64,000 nt of DNA from Cytobacillus oceanisediminis (GCF_004366035.1 NZ_SOEE01000003.1:186001-250000); one strand, 5' to 3'. Counted from the stretch's first letter, positions 17,642-26,657 are shown. Program-made: numbers and translations. The notes: generated by a model not told the origin, from the sequence alone.

Positions 17642-18388
17642 TTATAGCTGTTCTCCCCAGCTTCTAATTAAATCTGTCATAGCATATTTGTTCTGTTTAA
17701 ACTGCTTAGCGCGGTGTCCATTTGCGCCAGAAAGGTGAGGAAAGCCAGATAATATGGTATGTCCTGTAAGTTGTTTAGCTGTGTATAGATGACGGATGAT
17801 CCTTTCGGCGGTTATTCCCAGCGGAATTATGAGTGCAGGGCTATTTATTTGAGCCAGCTCTTCTGGGAATACTTCTGTTGCGTACTCGGCAAGCATCGCT
17901 GTTATTAATAGATCAGGCTGGTGTCCGGTATAATTATTGCCACGGAAGAAAACCGGATATTTTAAAACAGAAGTGGTGTGAAGGAGCGGTCTATTTCGCC
18001 CGAAAAGTGTATCAGTGCCATCTAGGTGCAATGCTTCTTGTAAACCGCATTGGTCTAGCATGCTTATTAAATTTCTCCTCATCCCTCCTGAAAAACTGGC
18101 TGCCTTTTTGGTCTCCTTCAGGATTGCATTAAGCTCATTTTCAGCAGCCAGTCCTTTCAAGAATGATTCAAAGGCAATCCTCATTTGGGCCCATCCAGGA
18201 GTAATCCCGACGATTACAATTTTCGCGTCATTATTGATATATTCGTTGTGCGGGGCATAATATATGTCCAAATCCCCATCCTGACTTATTAAGAACTCTT
18301 CAGTCATTAATTGATCCTTTGTCAGCGTTCCGACTTTTGGCAGCTTTTCAATGGCTGGAAGATACTTTGAAAGTAATGAACAATCCAT
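17642..18388 (-). CDS. Uracil-DNA-glycosylase-like superfamily protein
   Basis: 248 residues from the ATG at 18388 (AAGGAGATCTT upstream); the upstream extension is AT-rich and unlikely. The UDG-fold signature is visible: IVIVGITPGWAQMR (about 61-74, motif A position), a central PLLHTTSVLKYPVFF, and a C-terminal ILSGFPHLSGANGHRAKQF that resembles the HPS-type motif of UDG family enzymes. Whether it excises uracil or is only a fold relative is unclear. Convergent with the LysE gene and divergent from the CBO0543 gene. Confidence 0.75.
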   Translation of the reverse strand: MDCSLLSKYLPAIEKLPKVGTLTKDQLMTEEFLISQDGDLDIYYAPHNEYINNDAKIVIVGITPGWAQMRIAFESFLKGLAAENELNAILKETKKAASFSGGMRRNLISMLDQCGLQEALHLDGTDTLFGRNRPLLHTTSVLKYPVFFRGNNYTGHQPDLLITAMLAEYATEVFPEELAQINSPALIIPLGITAERIIRHLYTAKQLTGHTILSGFPHLSGANGHRAKQFKQNKYAMTDLIRSWGEQL

Positions 18389-18489
18389 AAGATCTCCTTC
18401 TAATATGTAATGGTATATGAATAATGTTACCAAATCATGAATAATAAAAGCCATCTAAGAGACATTAACAAATAAAAAGGATTCTGCTC

Positions 18490-18954
18490 ATGTATGGACT
18501 GATAATAGCTGCCATTCTTTTTAATTTCATTGCATTTACAACAAAAAAACGTCTGACAAAAAATCAAATTTTACATATATGGACATTCACAATTTCAGCT
18601 CAGCTAATATTTGATGTCATGATTGAGTTTAAATTTGGGGGATACTGGTACTTTGACAAGGAGCCAAACTGGGCAGGACTGCTGGCACATATTGTTCTGG
18701 TACCCCCAGTTAACATGATGTATCTGAATTGGTATCCTTTCAGAGGGGATCTCATTAAACGATTTTCTTATATTGTTATTTGGGTAGTTGCCATTTTGCT
18801 GTATGAAGTCATCGCTTTATTGCCTGAGCCATGGGGATATTTTAATTATGGCTGGTGGAGATTGTGGCATGCAGCTTTACTTGATCCCATGCTGCTTTTA
18901 TTGATGGTCAAATTCTATAAGCTGATTACGAGGTTTGAAGGGGAACTTAAATAA
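18490..18954 (+). CDS. CBO0543 family membrane protein
   Basis: 154 residues with four or five hydrophobic segments and no signal peptide. The family signature is FNFIAFTTKKRLTKNQILHIWTFT and ALLPEPWGYFNYGWWRLWH. The CBO0543 family occurs in spore-forming Firmicutes and has no known function. A paralogue at 35533-36012 keeps the same core (QIWTFTIAFQMIFDLIVEFK, LPEPWGYFNYGKWKIWY). The ATG has no clear ribosome site close by. Terminator at 18971. Confidence 0.8.
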   Translation: MYGLIIAAILFNFIAFTTKKRLTKNQILHIWTFTISAQLIFDVMIEFKFGGYWYFDKEPNWAGLLAHIVLVPPVNMMYLNWYPFRGDLIKRFSYIVIWVVAILLYEVIALLPEPWGYFNYGWWRLWHAALLDPMLLLLMVKFYKLITRFEGELK

Positions 18955-18970
18955 CTGTAAATGATGATCT

Positions 18971-18996
18971 AAAAGGGAGATGTGCTCTCCCTTTTT
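18971..18996 (+). terminator. Terminator after CBO0543 gene
   Basis: AAAAGGGAGA (18971-18980) and TCTCCCTTTT (18986-18995) with a five-base loop; the T-rich side continues. Confidence 0.88.
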
Positions 18997-19071
18997 GTGT
19001 TAGATGAAATGATTTATGGCAGATGACTGTGATACAATTTAAGTATACATATTCCCGGAAGGAGAACGTTT

Positions 19072-22000
19072 GTGGATATTAAATTGACTCACAAATTGAT
19101 AAAAGAAATGTGCGGCACTGTCTCCTTCAAAAGAGGGGACGCTTTTTTCCGTAATAAGAAGGTAACGATAAAGAAATACAATGATGAGATTTGTGAAGCA
19201 GCAGTATCTGCTGGTGAGGAATTTTTCGTTTCGGTCGAGAAAACATCCGGAAACAGTTTTAAGACATTGTGCAGCTGTCCAAAGCTAGCTTCGTTTGATA
19301 AAGAATGCCAGCATGCAGCGGCTGTTCTGCTGGCAATTTATGATATGCAGCAGCACAGATCGCCCAGGATAAAGGATGCAGCAGGCACCCTTGTGGTTTC
19401 TGCCGAACACGCCTTAACGGATGGTCTCATGACACTTTTCAGTGAGCAGCCAAGAAGGTCAAGTGGACACCAGCTTCATTTTGAAAACAGGCAGGTGCTC
19501 CGTCCAGAATTCACATGTGTGCCTGTTCATTTGGGGAAGGGGCATTATTTGTTAGCCATAAAATGTACCATCGGCCCAATCGCTGTCCTTGATATCCGTC
19601 AATTTCTTCACGCCGTTAAAGAGGGAGAACCAAGCCTATTATCATTAACTTTTACCTACGACCCCGCTTTGCATTGTTTCCCGCCAGAAGCTGATGCAGT
19701 TCTTCAGCAGCTGATACAGCTAATACACGATGAATCCATTTATATAAATGCTTTAATGGATGATTTCGATTATACTGCGACCAAGCATATGCTCTTAATC
19801 CCTCCGTCATCTTGGGAAAGGCTGAAGCCTGTTTTGACGCTTGCTGAGAAAGTAAGGCTTGAGATAATGGGGAAAACATTTGAACGGATGGCTTTTTCAA
19901 AGGAACGGCTGCCTTTAAGGTTTGAACTTAGCGAAAAGGAAGAGAAATGTTATTTAAATGTTTTTGGCCTGGATCGGATGCTGATCCTGGATTCATATTA
20001 TGCTGTTCTATCAGGCGGCAAATTAGTCACGCTCAATAAAGAAGATTGCCAGCGTTTATATGATTTAACACAAATGCTGGAGTCAGCGGGGAGAAGCCAG
20101 ATTCCGATTGCTGCTGAACAAATGGAACTGTTTCTGGAAAAAGTGGTCCCTGGACTGAGAAAGCTGGGGGATGTCCATATTTCAGAAGACATGTCACAAA
20201 AATTTATGAAAACACCTTTGATTGCCAAGCTATACTTAGATCGTCTGCGGAACCGGCTTCTGGCAGGAATTGAATTTCATTATGAAAATATCGTGATCAA
20301 TCCGCTGGAAAGAAGAGAGCCGAAGGGCGGCACACGGATTATTAGAGATGTGGAATTAGAGGATGAGATCCTTCAGCTTATGGAGGAAAGCTCCTTTGCA
20401 AAGACGGATGGCGGCTATTTTCTGCAAAATGAAGAGCTGGAATATGAATTCCTTTATCATGTTGTCCCTAAACTGCAAAAGATGGTCCAAATATATGCCA
20501 CTACGTCTGTCAGAAACCGTATTTTCAGGGAAAATGCCAAGCCGCAGATACGGATAAAAATGAAAAAAGAGCGGACGAATTGGCTGGAATTCAAGTTTGA
20601 ATTGACCGGCATAGCTGATCAGGAGATACGGGATGTATTATATGCACTTGAGGAGAAACGGAAATTTTATCGCCTGAAAAATGGCGCGCTCCTTTCTTTG
20701 GAAACAAAAGAATTTGAGGAAATCCAGCGTTTTCTGAAAGCTGTGCCTGAACAGGCAGAAGATCTGGAGAGCGGTTTGAACATGCCGGTTGTATCCGGTC
20801 TTAGAATGCTGGACACAGCTGGAGATCAGGAGATGTTCCATCATGAGGAATCCTTTAGGGAGTTTTTAGAAGAGCTTGAGAATCCATCATGCCTCCAGAC
20901 TCCTGTGCCGGAAATTCTGAATCCTATTTTGAGGGAATACCAGAAAAGCGGCTTTAAATGGCTAAAGATAATGGCGCATTATGGATTTGGCGGCATTTTG
21001 GCTGATGATATGGGACTGGGGAAGACACTGCAAAGCATTGCTTTTATTCAGTCTAACCTTAAGGAAATTCGGGAATATACCGGTCCTGCACTCATAGTGT
21101 GCCCTTCATCCTTGACGTATAACTGGTTAAGCGAACTGACGAAGTTTACACCGGATATCCAGGCAATTGTCATCGATGGAACTCAAAATGAACGGGCTGA
21201 GCTCCAAACGGATTTATCTGGCATTGATGTGGTGATTACTTCCTACCCCTTGGTGCTTAAAGATATTAAATGGTATGAAATGCAGGATTTTTATACGGTG
21301 TTTTTCGACGAAGCGCAGGCATTTAAAAATCCGGTAACTCAAACAGCGAGAGCAGTAAAGAAAATTAAAGCCAAATATCGCTTTGCTTTAACAGGTACAC
21401 CCGTTGAAAATTCTGCGGAAGAACTGTGGTCTATTTTTCATGTCGTCTTCCCTGAATTGTTTGGCGGCTTAAAGGATTACGGAAATTTAACAAGGAAGAC
21501 GATTGCCAGAAGGGTTCGTCCCTTCATGCTCAGGAGGCTGAAAGAAGATGTTCTTTCAGAGTTGCCTGAAAAGATGGAGCTTATTGATTCTGCTGAGTTG
21601 CTTCCCGATCAGAAGAAGCTCTATGCGGCTTATCTGGCAAAACTGAGAGAGGATACCTTAAAGCATTTAAATAAAGATACACTCAGAAAAAACCGCATAA
21701 GAATCCTTGCTGGTTTAACACGGCTCCGCCAGATTTGCTGCCACCCTGCTTTATTTGTGGATGGATATAAAGGGAGTTCAGCGAAGTTTGAACAGCTTAA
21801 GAGGATTATCGAAGAATCGAGATTGTCTGGAAGAAGAGTGCTTATTTTTTCGCAGTTCACTAAAATGCTTGACCTTATTGGCAGAGAACTTGCCCTTCTG
21901 GGTCTGCCGTTTTTCTACCTGGATGGACAGACACCTTCCGCGGAAAGGGTGGAAATCTGCCGCCGATTTAATGAGGGAGAGCGCGATTTTTTCCTGATTT

Positions 22001-22290
22001 CATTGAAGGCAGGCGGTACGGGTCTAAATTTGACTGGTGCAGATACAGTCATCTTATATGATTTGTGGTGGAATCCCGCCGTTGAAGAACAGGCAGCCGA
22101 CCGGGCGCACCGCATAGGACAGAAAAATACTGTCCAGGTAATAAAATTATTGTCGAGAGGCACCATCGAAGAGAAGATGAATGAACTTCAGGATAAAAAG
22201 AAAAACTTAATTGAAGAAATCATCGATTCGAATGGAAGTGCAGCCGGAAGCCTGACGGAAGAAGATATACGCGAAATATTAATGATCTAA
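19072..22290 (+). CDS. SNF2-family DNA-dependent ATPase/helicase with SWIM zinc finger
   Basis: 1072 residues from a GTG behind GGAAGGAGAACGTTT. The N-terminus carries a SWIM zinc finger (C67, C69, C79, H81 in CSCPKLASFDKECQHAAAVLL). A long SNF2-associated region follows to about residue 610. The ATPase has Walker A ILADDMGLGKTLQS (about 642-655), DEAQ in place of DEAH at about 745-748, LTGTPVENSAEELWSI, and C-terminal motifs including FSQFTKMLD, LKAGGTGLNLTGAD and EEQAADRAHRIGQ. It probably remodels or translocates on DNA. B. subtilis YwqA is the same type. A 69-residue helix-hairpin-helix gene starts 13 bases after it. Confidence 0.93.
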   Translation: MDIKLTHKLIKEMCGTVSFKRGDAFFRNKKVTIKKYNDEICEAAVSAGEEFFVSVEKTSGNSFKTLCSCPKLASFDKECQHAAAVLLAIYDMQQHRSPRIKDAAGTLVVSAEHALTDGLMTLFSEQPRRSSGHQLHFENRQVLRPEFTCVPVHLGKGHYLLAIKCTIGPIAVLDIRQFLHAVKEGEPSLLSLTFTYDPALHCFPPEADAVLQQLIQLIHDESIYINALMDDFDYTATKHMLLIPPSSWERLKPVLTLAEKVRLEIMGKTFERMAFSKERLPLRFELSEKEEKCYLNVFGLDRMLILDSYYAVLSGGKLVTLNKEDCQRLYDLTQMLESAGRSQIPIAAEQMELFLEKVVPGLRKLGDVHISEDMSQKFMKTPLIAKLYLDRLRNRLLAGIEFHYENIVINPLERREPKGGTRIIRDVELEDEILQLMEESSFAKTDGGYFLQNEELEYEFLYHVVPKLQKMVQIYATTSVRNRIFRENAKPQIRIKMKKERTNWLEFKFELTGIADQEIRDVLYALEEKRKFYRLKNGALLSLETKEFEEIQRFLKAVPEQAEDLESGLNMPVVSGLRMLDTAGDQEMFHHEESFREFLEELENPSCLQTPVPEILNPILREYQKSGFKWLKIMAHYGFGGILADDMGLGKTLQSIAFIQSNLKEIREYTGPALIVCPSSLTYNWLSELTKFTPDIQAIVIDGTQNERAELQTDLSGIDVVITSYPLVLKDIKWYEMQDFYTVFFDEAQAFKNPVTQTARAVKKIKAKYRFALTGTPVENSAEELWSIFHVVFPELFGGLKDYGNLTRKTIARRVRPFMLRRLKEDVLSELPEKMELIDSAELLPDQKKLYAAYLAKLREDTLKHLNKDTLRKNRIRILAGLTRLRQICCHPALFVDGYKGSSAKFEQLKRIIEESRLSGRRVLIFSQFTKMLDLIGRELALLGLPFFYLDGQTPSAERVEICRRFNEGERDFFLISLKAGGTGLNLTGADTVILYDLWWNPAVEEQAADRAHRIGQKNTVQVIKLLSRGTIEEKMNELQDKKKNLIEEIIDSNGSAAGSLTEEDIREILMI

Positions 22291-22303
22291 AAGGAGGAAC
22301 CCC

Positions 22304-22513
22304 ATGCCAGAAAATAATCTAAAGGGGAGCAGATTCCCTGAAAAGCTGGCAAAGCCAGCATTGCGTGCACTCGAAGGGGCAGGCTACTTTACAATTGAAC
22401 AGTTAGCCGGTGCCACTGAAGCAGAATTGCTGGATCTCCATGGAATGGGGCCAAATGCCATGGCAAAACTTCGCAAGGCAATGGCAGACAGAGGTTTAAC
22501 ATTTAAAGTTTAG
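22304..22513 (+). CDS. Small helix-hairpin-helix (RNAP alpha-CTD-like) DNA-binding protein
   Basis: 69 residues: FPEKLAKPALRALEGAGYFT, IEQLAGATEAELLDLHGMGP, NAMAKLRKAMADRGL. The LxxAGYxTxxxLAxxxxxxLLxLxGMGPxAxxKL pattern is the helix-hairpin-helix fold seen in the C-terminal domain of RNA polymerase alpha and in related DNA-binding proteins. AAAAGGAGGAACCCC is a strong ribosome site. It follows the SNF2 helicase by 13 bases and precedes a terminator, so it is probably a co-expressed accessory DNA binder; interaction is inference. Confidence 0.82.
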   Translation: MPENNLKGSRFPEKLAKPALRALEGAGYFTIEQLAGATEAELLDLHGMGPNAMAKLRKAMADRGLTFKV

Positions 22514-22519
22514 TAAGGA

Positions 22520-22547
22520 AGACGCGACTCTTGAGACGCGTCTTTTT
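22520..22547 (+). terminator. Terminator of SNF2/HhH operon
   Basis: AGACGCG (22520-22526) pairs with CGCGTCT (22537-22543), ten-base loop, followed by five T. Confidence 0.88.
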
Positions 22548-22590
22548 AATGGCTGTTTTCGTATATTGGTGCTTTTTAATTGCTTAGTTT

Positions 22591-22803
22591 GAATTGCTGA
22601 GTTGATTGGAGCGGAGGGCACTTGATCCTCGAAAATGCTGACGCATTTCCTTCGTGCGGTGTTAAAGTCGAGGAAGTTAATTCAATGTCCTGCGGGAGAA
22701 GCGGGACAGGTGAGACCCAGCAGGTACAATGCGACGAGGAGGCTCACCGCACCCACCCCCGCGGAAAGCAAGTGCCCCGTGCTGAAATCAACGGGCTGAA
22801 TTC
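22591..22803. repeat. Structured dispersed repeat element, Bacillaceae type
   Basis: About 210 bases enclosed by long imperfect inverted ends: GTTGATTGGAGCGGAGGGCA and following CTTG at 22601-22624, facing CAAGTGCCCCGTGCTGAAAT and CAAC at 22769-22792, extended outward by GAATT. Inside are further complementary blocks (CCTGCGGG/CCCAGCAGG and GGTGAG/CTCACC). I recall similar GC-rich 'AGCGGGACAGGTGAGACC' elements scattered between genes in Bacillaceae genomes. A short open frame inside is not credible as a gene. It fills most of the gap 22548-22917. Confidence 0.7.
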
Positions 22804-22917
22804 ATGGGCAATAACAGCAACCTATGAGAAAAAAGCCTTTTTAATCTATCAGATTAAAGGAGGGATTTTCCAATAGTTAGAGAAATTCTTAGTATTCAAA
22901 GTTTGGAGGGATTTCTA

Positions 22918-23364
22918 ATGTGTAAAGTCGTTTTGCAGGAGTTTAAAGCAGTAGTCATAAGGAACAAGGGTCTTTTTAAGGATTATGCCCATTTGGTGCC
23001 TGAAGCAGCTCAGAGCTTCTTGAAGCAGGGCCATCTTGTACAGCATAGCAGCGGACTGGAAGTGTCCATTTATGAACCTAAGAGGGGGGAAGACCACTTA
23101 GAGGGAATATTTTTTGTCGGTTATTTAGTTCATAAGAAACCTGAAACACTGCCAGATGGGATGGAATATATAGAGGTGCAGCATACTTATGCATCAATCA
23201 GAGGAAAGGGAGCTGACATGGGCGGCCTGTATGCACGTCTTAACAATTGGATTAAAGAGCAGGGCAATACGCAGGGTTCCGCTGATCATTATATTTTGGA
23301 AGTTTATTATCCGGCTGAAAATGAGGATGAGGATGTAGAAGTATACATTCCAGTCAAAAACTAA
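22918..23364 (+). CDS. GyrI-like effector-binding domain protein
   Basis: 148 residues from the ATG at 22918, which has GGAGGG seven bases upstream; an in-frame TTG overlaps that site and is rejected. The order of elements (EFKAVVIRNKGLFKDYAHLVPEA, IFFVGYLVHKKPETLPDGMEYIEV, TYASIRGKGADMGGLYARL) matches the single-domain GyrI-like/SOUL-like small-molecule-binding fold. Its strongly acidic C-terminus (AENEDEDVEVYIPV) is similar to that of stand-alone relatives. Role unknown. Convergent with the YdjM-like gene. Confidence 0.8.
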   Translation: MCKVVLQEFKAVVIRNKGLFKDYAHLVPEAAQSFLKQGHLVQHSSGLEVSIYEPKRGEDHLEGIFFVGYLVHKKPETLPDGMEYIEVQHTYASIRGKGADMGGLYARLNNWIKEQGNTQGSADHYILEVYYPAENEDEDVEVYIPVKN

Positions 23365-23385
23365 CCGCTCAAATTCTGAGCGGTT
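23363..23385. terminator. Bidirectional terminator
   Basis: AACCGCTCA (23363-23371) and TGAGCGGTT (23377-23385), five-base loop; it overlaps the stop codon of the GyrI-like gene and serves both convergent genes. Confidence 0.82.
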
Positions 23386-23392
23386 GTCTGTC

Positions 23393-24019
23393 TTAGATCT
23401 CTTTCGACGAAATCGGGAGAAAGAGCTTTATGCCCCTTTTATTAAATGGAAGCAATTTTAAATCGGCTATCAAATGACTTATATAACCGGCAAGGCATGT
23501 ATAGAATACACCCTCTATGCCAAGTGATCCATCAAATTTGGCTGAGATGAATCCAAAAAAAATAACACCCAGGATAGAATGAGTATAACTGCGGTGGGAA
23601 ACGAAGGAAGCTATCAATATATAAATCCCAAATAATATCAGCCACAGTTCCTGCAAAGAGATTCCTCCCGCCAGGACGCCAATTCCCGTAATGGTCAGCA
23701 TATGCTTTTGTTTGATTTTCGCAGAAATGGCGGTCATGCTGATCCCTATAGCGATGCCCAGCCATTTCTCTTTCGGCGAGCCTTCATAGAAGCTATAGAT
23801 GATCATTAAAATTCCTATGATTTGGGCAACTGTCCGAACGACTTCATGTGAAAGTGTAAGCCGGTCACGAAGTTTTCCATCAATGTCGAGGTCCGGGATT
23901 AATCCAGAAACGCTGCCGAGTCCTACTAATAATAGCGTTGTGGATGGGCTGGCATGAACAGTGTTCGCAACCACATATCCTGCTGCTGCTCCAATCGCTG
24001 CATGGGCGGTACCATTCAA
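23393..24019 (-). CDS. YdjM/DUF457-type membrane metal-dependent hydrolase-like protein
   Basis: 208 residues from a TTG at 24019 (AAAGGTGG eight bases upstream), giving the family-like N-terminus MNGTAHAAIGAAAGYVVANT; a GTG four codons earlier overlaps the ribosome site. Conserved features are the His of GTAH, the LGSVSGLIPDLDIDG acidic motif (about 32-46), and SHRSYTHSILG (about 138-148), which resemble the metal ligands of this family. Several hydrophobic helices are present. E. coli YdjM (LexA-regulated) belongs here; catalytic activity is unproven. Confidence 0.78.
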   Translation of the reverse strand: MNGTAHAAIGAAAGYVVANTVHASPSTTLLLVGLGSVSGLIPDLDIDGKLRDRLTLSHEVVRTVAQIIGILMIIYSFYEGSPKEKWLGIAIGISMTAISAKIKQKHMLTITGIGVLAGGISLQELWLILFGIYILIASFVSHRSYTHSILGVIFFGFISAKFDGSLGIEGVFYTCLAGYISHLIADLKLLPFNKRGIKLFLPISSKEI

Positions 24020-24242
24020 TATAATTTCCACCTTTATAATATATTTGCATTTTTTTCATGCATTCTTATATTATATCAAAACACTTGTTCTGTTTAGGGG
24101 TTAATAGATTATTTTGTTATTTAGGGCTAAATTCACCTCTGAGTTCATTATCCTGGGCATACTTAAAACAGTTCATGGTATAATGAACAATACATTGAGC
24201 TATAAGCATACATATTAGAATTTGTATCTAAGGAAGGTATTT

Positions 24243-25409
24243 ATGTCAGAGGAAAACATAACGAGGATTCATTTAGACGGCAAGGAATACATATTGATAG
24301 GAACAGCACATGTTTCAAAGCACAGTGCAGAACAAGTGAAGGAAGTCATAGAGGCTGAACAGCCTGACTCTGTTTGTGTGGAATTGGATGAACAGAGATA
24401 TCAATCGATTACAGAAGGCAGCAAGTGGAAGGAAATGGATATCATCCAGGTAATTAAGGAGAAGAAGGCTTCACTGCTTTTAATGAATCTGGCGATTTCA
24501 TCCTTTCAAAACCGCATGGCTGACCAATTCGGCATTAAAGCCGGCCAGGAAATGATTCAGGGAATTGAATCAGCCAAGGCTGCCGGGGCAAAGCTTGTTC
24601 TGGCTGACCGGAATATCCAGATTACCTTTGCAAGGATTTGGGGCAACCTCGGATTAAAAGGGAAATCCCTGCTTCTTAGTCAAGTAATAGCAAGTATTTT
24701 CAGCAAGGATACCATAACTGAAGAAGAACTTGAGAAGATGAAAAATCAGGATACGATAAATGCGATTCTAAATGAATTTACAGATAGTTTTCCGCGATTA
24801 AAGAAACCGCTCATTGACGAGCGGGATCAATACCTTGCACAAAAAATTAAAGATGCACCAGGAGAAAAAATAGTAGCGGTGCTGGGGGCAGCCCATGTAC
24901 CGGGGATCAAAGAGGAAATCAAAAAAGAACAGGACATGGCCAAATTGACTGAGCGCCCTCCAAAATCAAATGTTCCAAAGATAATTGGCTGGAGTATTCC
25001 GGTGTTCATTTTGGCCATTATTGCCTATACATTTTTCGCAAATCCTTCTGCGGGTCTTGCACAGACTATCAGCTGGATTATTTGGAATGGCTCCTTGTCA
25101 GCACTGGGGGCTGCCATTGCAATGGGACATCCTCTGACCATTTTAACTGCCTTTGTTGCAGCGCCAATTACATCATTGAACCCCCTTCTTGCAGCAGGCT
25201 GGTTTGCCGGACTGACTCAGGCCTATATACGCCGTCCGAATGTAAGGGATTTTGAAACCTTATCTGAAGATGTATTTAGTGTTAAAGGATTCTGGAGAAA
25301 CAAAGTGAGCCGGATTTTATTGATTGTTGTCCTTTCCAATCTGGGCAGCTCGCTGGGAACCTTTATTGGGGGAGCAGATGTAATCAGAGTGTTTCTTGAA
25401 AATTTATAA
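24243..25409 (+). CDS. TraB/PrgY-type membrane protein
   Basis: 388 residues from the ATG at 24243 (AAGGAAGGT upstream). The TraB/GumN-type domain occupies the first 230 residues: LIGTAHVSKHSAEQVKEVIE with the GTAHVS signature, SVCVELDEQRYQS, LVLADRNIQITFARIW, and VAVLGAAHVPGIKEEI with the second His. The C-terminal part has four hydrophobic segments (IIGWSIPVFILAIIAYTFF, ISWIIWNGSLSALGAAIAMG and so on). TraB family proteins are thought to degrade or bind signal peptides in enterococci; the general bacterial role is unknown. Single-gene unit with a terminator. Confidence 0.88.
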   Translation: MSEENITRIHLDGKEYILIGTAHVSKHSAEQVKEVIEAEQPDSVCVELDEQRYQSITEGSKWKEMDIIQVIKEKKASLLLMNLAISSFQNRMADQFGIKAGQEMIQGIESAKAAGAKLVLADRNIQITFARIWGNLGLKGKSLLLSQVIASIFSKDTITEEELEKMKNQDTINAILNEFTDSFPRLKKPLIDERDQYLAQKIKDAPGEKIVAVLGAAHVPGIKEEIKKEQDMAKLTERPPKSNVPKIIGWSIPVFILAIIAYTFFANPSAGLAQTISWIIWNGSLSALGAAIAMGHPLTILTAFVAAPITSLNPLLAAGWFAGLTQAYIRRPNVRDFETLSEDVFSVKGFWRNKVSRILLIVVLSNLGSSLGTFIGGADVIRVFLENL

Positions 25410-25422
25410 GAAAGCCTTTCTG

Positions 25423-25453
25423 GGATGAAATCAAGATGATTTCATCCTTTTTC
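25423..25453 (+). terminator. Terminator of TraB-family gene
   Basis: GGATGAAATCA (25423-25433) and TGATTTCATCC (25437-25447), three-base loop, followed by TTTTTC. Confidence 0.9.
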
Positions 25454-25498
25454 AATATTAATGAATTTTTTATACTTCCAAAAAAAATACTGAAGAAG

Positions 25499-25525
25499 GC
25501 CAGCTGGCCGATTTTGGCAGCTGGC
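25499..25525 (-). terminator. Terminator-like hairpin after the ABC permease
   Basis: GCCAGCTG (25499-25506) and CAGCTGGC (25518-25525). Read on the minus strand it follows the permease stop by about ten bases, with a pyrimidine-rich CTTCTTC tail. Confidence 0.65.
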
Positions 25526-25534
25526 ACTTTTTCA

Positions 25535-26632
25535 TTATCTGTCAGCAGCAATCGCTTTTCTCTTATAAAGCAAGGATCCCAAAAGAAAAGTAACGGCTCC
25601 CCATAACGTCATCACGCCAATTCCTGCCCAAAGTCCTGCTGTAGCAATGCCGGTTTCATACACCATGCTTTCCCTTAAGCCTTCAGCAAAATAGGTTAGC
25701 GGCAGGATGCTGGATATTGGCTGGATCCATTCAGGCATCGTTTCAATAGGGAAGAACACTCCGCTTAAAAACATCATGAGAAAACTGCAGATATTGGCTA
25801 CTCCCATATAAGCTTCTGTCGTTTTGCTGAAAGATGAGAAGAAGTAGCCAAGTGCATTAAAGGATAAAGCACCGATCAGGAATACGATAATCAAGGTAAA
25901 AGGATTAATATAAAGATTGGCTCCAAACACGAGGACACCTATTAATGATAGCAGGATGATCTGCACAATACTGAACAACAGCCTCATAACCATATCACTT
26001 AATCCGAAAATGCCCATATTTGCCGGTGTCATTCGCAGCCTTTTGATTAATCCCTTTCTGCGCATGTCGACCAGATCCACCATGCCAAACATGCCGCCCT
26101 GGGCAATGGATAAAGCAATCATCCCAGTTAAAAGGAAATCTGTATAATCCAGTTCATTAGTGCCAGAGGTTATCGATTCATATTGCAGATCATATTTCGG
26201 GGAAGCACCTGCTGCCATTAAATTGGCCTGCTGGATAAACTTATCCAGAATGCCGGAAACTGCCTGGGCTGCGGCACCCTGTTCATTTTCTTTGTTTATT
26301 AATAGGGTAACAGAGGAGGCCTCTGCCGACCCCGGCAGGATGATGGCGGCATCCACTTCCTGATCTTTTACCCATTCCTCTGCTCTATCCCTCGCAACAG
26401 GTTTTCCAGACTTGACTTCAAAAACGGGAAGACCGCTGATTTGAGAAAGCATCATCTCTGAAGCAGGATTCGGGCTTGGATCCACAACTGCCACTTCGGT
26501 TTTAAACTCTTCATCTGAATTTCCGCTGAAGATGACCATGAAGATAACCATTAGGATAACCGGGAAAAAGATGCCCCAAAACCATGCTTGTTTTTCGCGA
26601 AGAGTTAATTTCAGCTGTGCTAAAAACATCAT
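25535..26632 (-). CDS. ABC-2 type transporter permease
   Basis: 365 residues if started at the tandem ATG at 26632. Layout: cytoplasmic N-terminus MMFLAQLKLTLREKQ, first membrane helix WFWGIFFPVILMVIFMVIF, a large extracytoplasmic loop of about 150 residues (STDE-type GNSDEEFKTEVAVVDPS onward), then five C-terminal helices including GMFGMVDLVDMRRKGLIKRL, typical of ABC2_membrane_3 drug/lipid exporters. No ribosome site precedes 26632; a GGAGGG six bases before an ATT codon at 26656 suggests initiation there (see findings). Partner of the ATPase gene upstream. Substrate unknown. Confidence 0.85.
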   Translation of the reverse strand: MMFLAQLKLTLREKQAWFWGIFFPVILMVIFMVIFSGNSDEEFKTEVAVVDPSPNPASEMMLSQISGLPVFEVKSGKPVARDRAEEWVKDQEVDAAIILPGSAEASSVTLLINKENEQGAAAQAVSGILDKFIQQANLMAAGASPKYDLQYESITSGTNELDYTDFLLTGMIALSIAQGGMFGMVDLVDMRRKGLIKRLRMTPANMGIFGLSDMVMRLLFSIVQIILLSLIGVLVFGANLYINPFTLIIVFLIGALSFNALGYFFSSFSKTTEAYMGVANICSFLMMFLSGVFFPIETMPEWIQPISSILPLTYFAEGLRESMVYETGIATAGLWAGIGVMTLWGAVTFLLGSLLYKRKAIAADR

Positions 26633-26657
26633 TTTAAATTGATGGTATCTATTAATC

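Noticed and set aside
22622-22876. 84-codon plus-strand frame with Cys/His-rich sequence
   Set aside because: Lies inside the self-complementary repeat element; no ribosome site and composition typical of a repeat.
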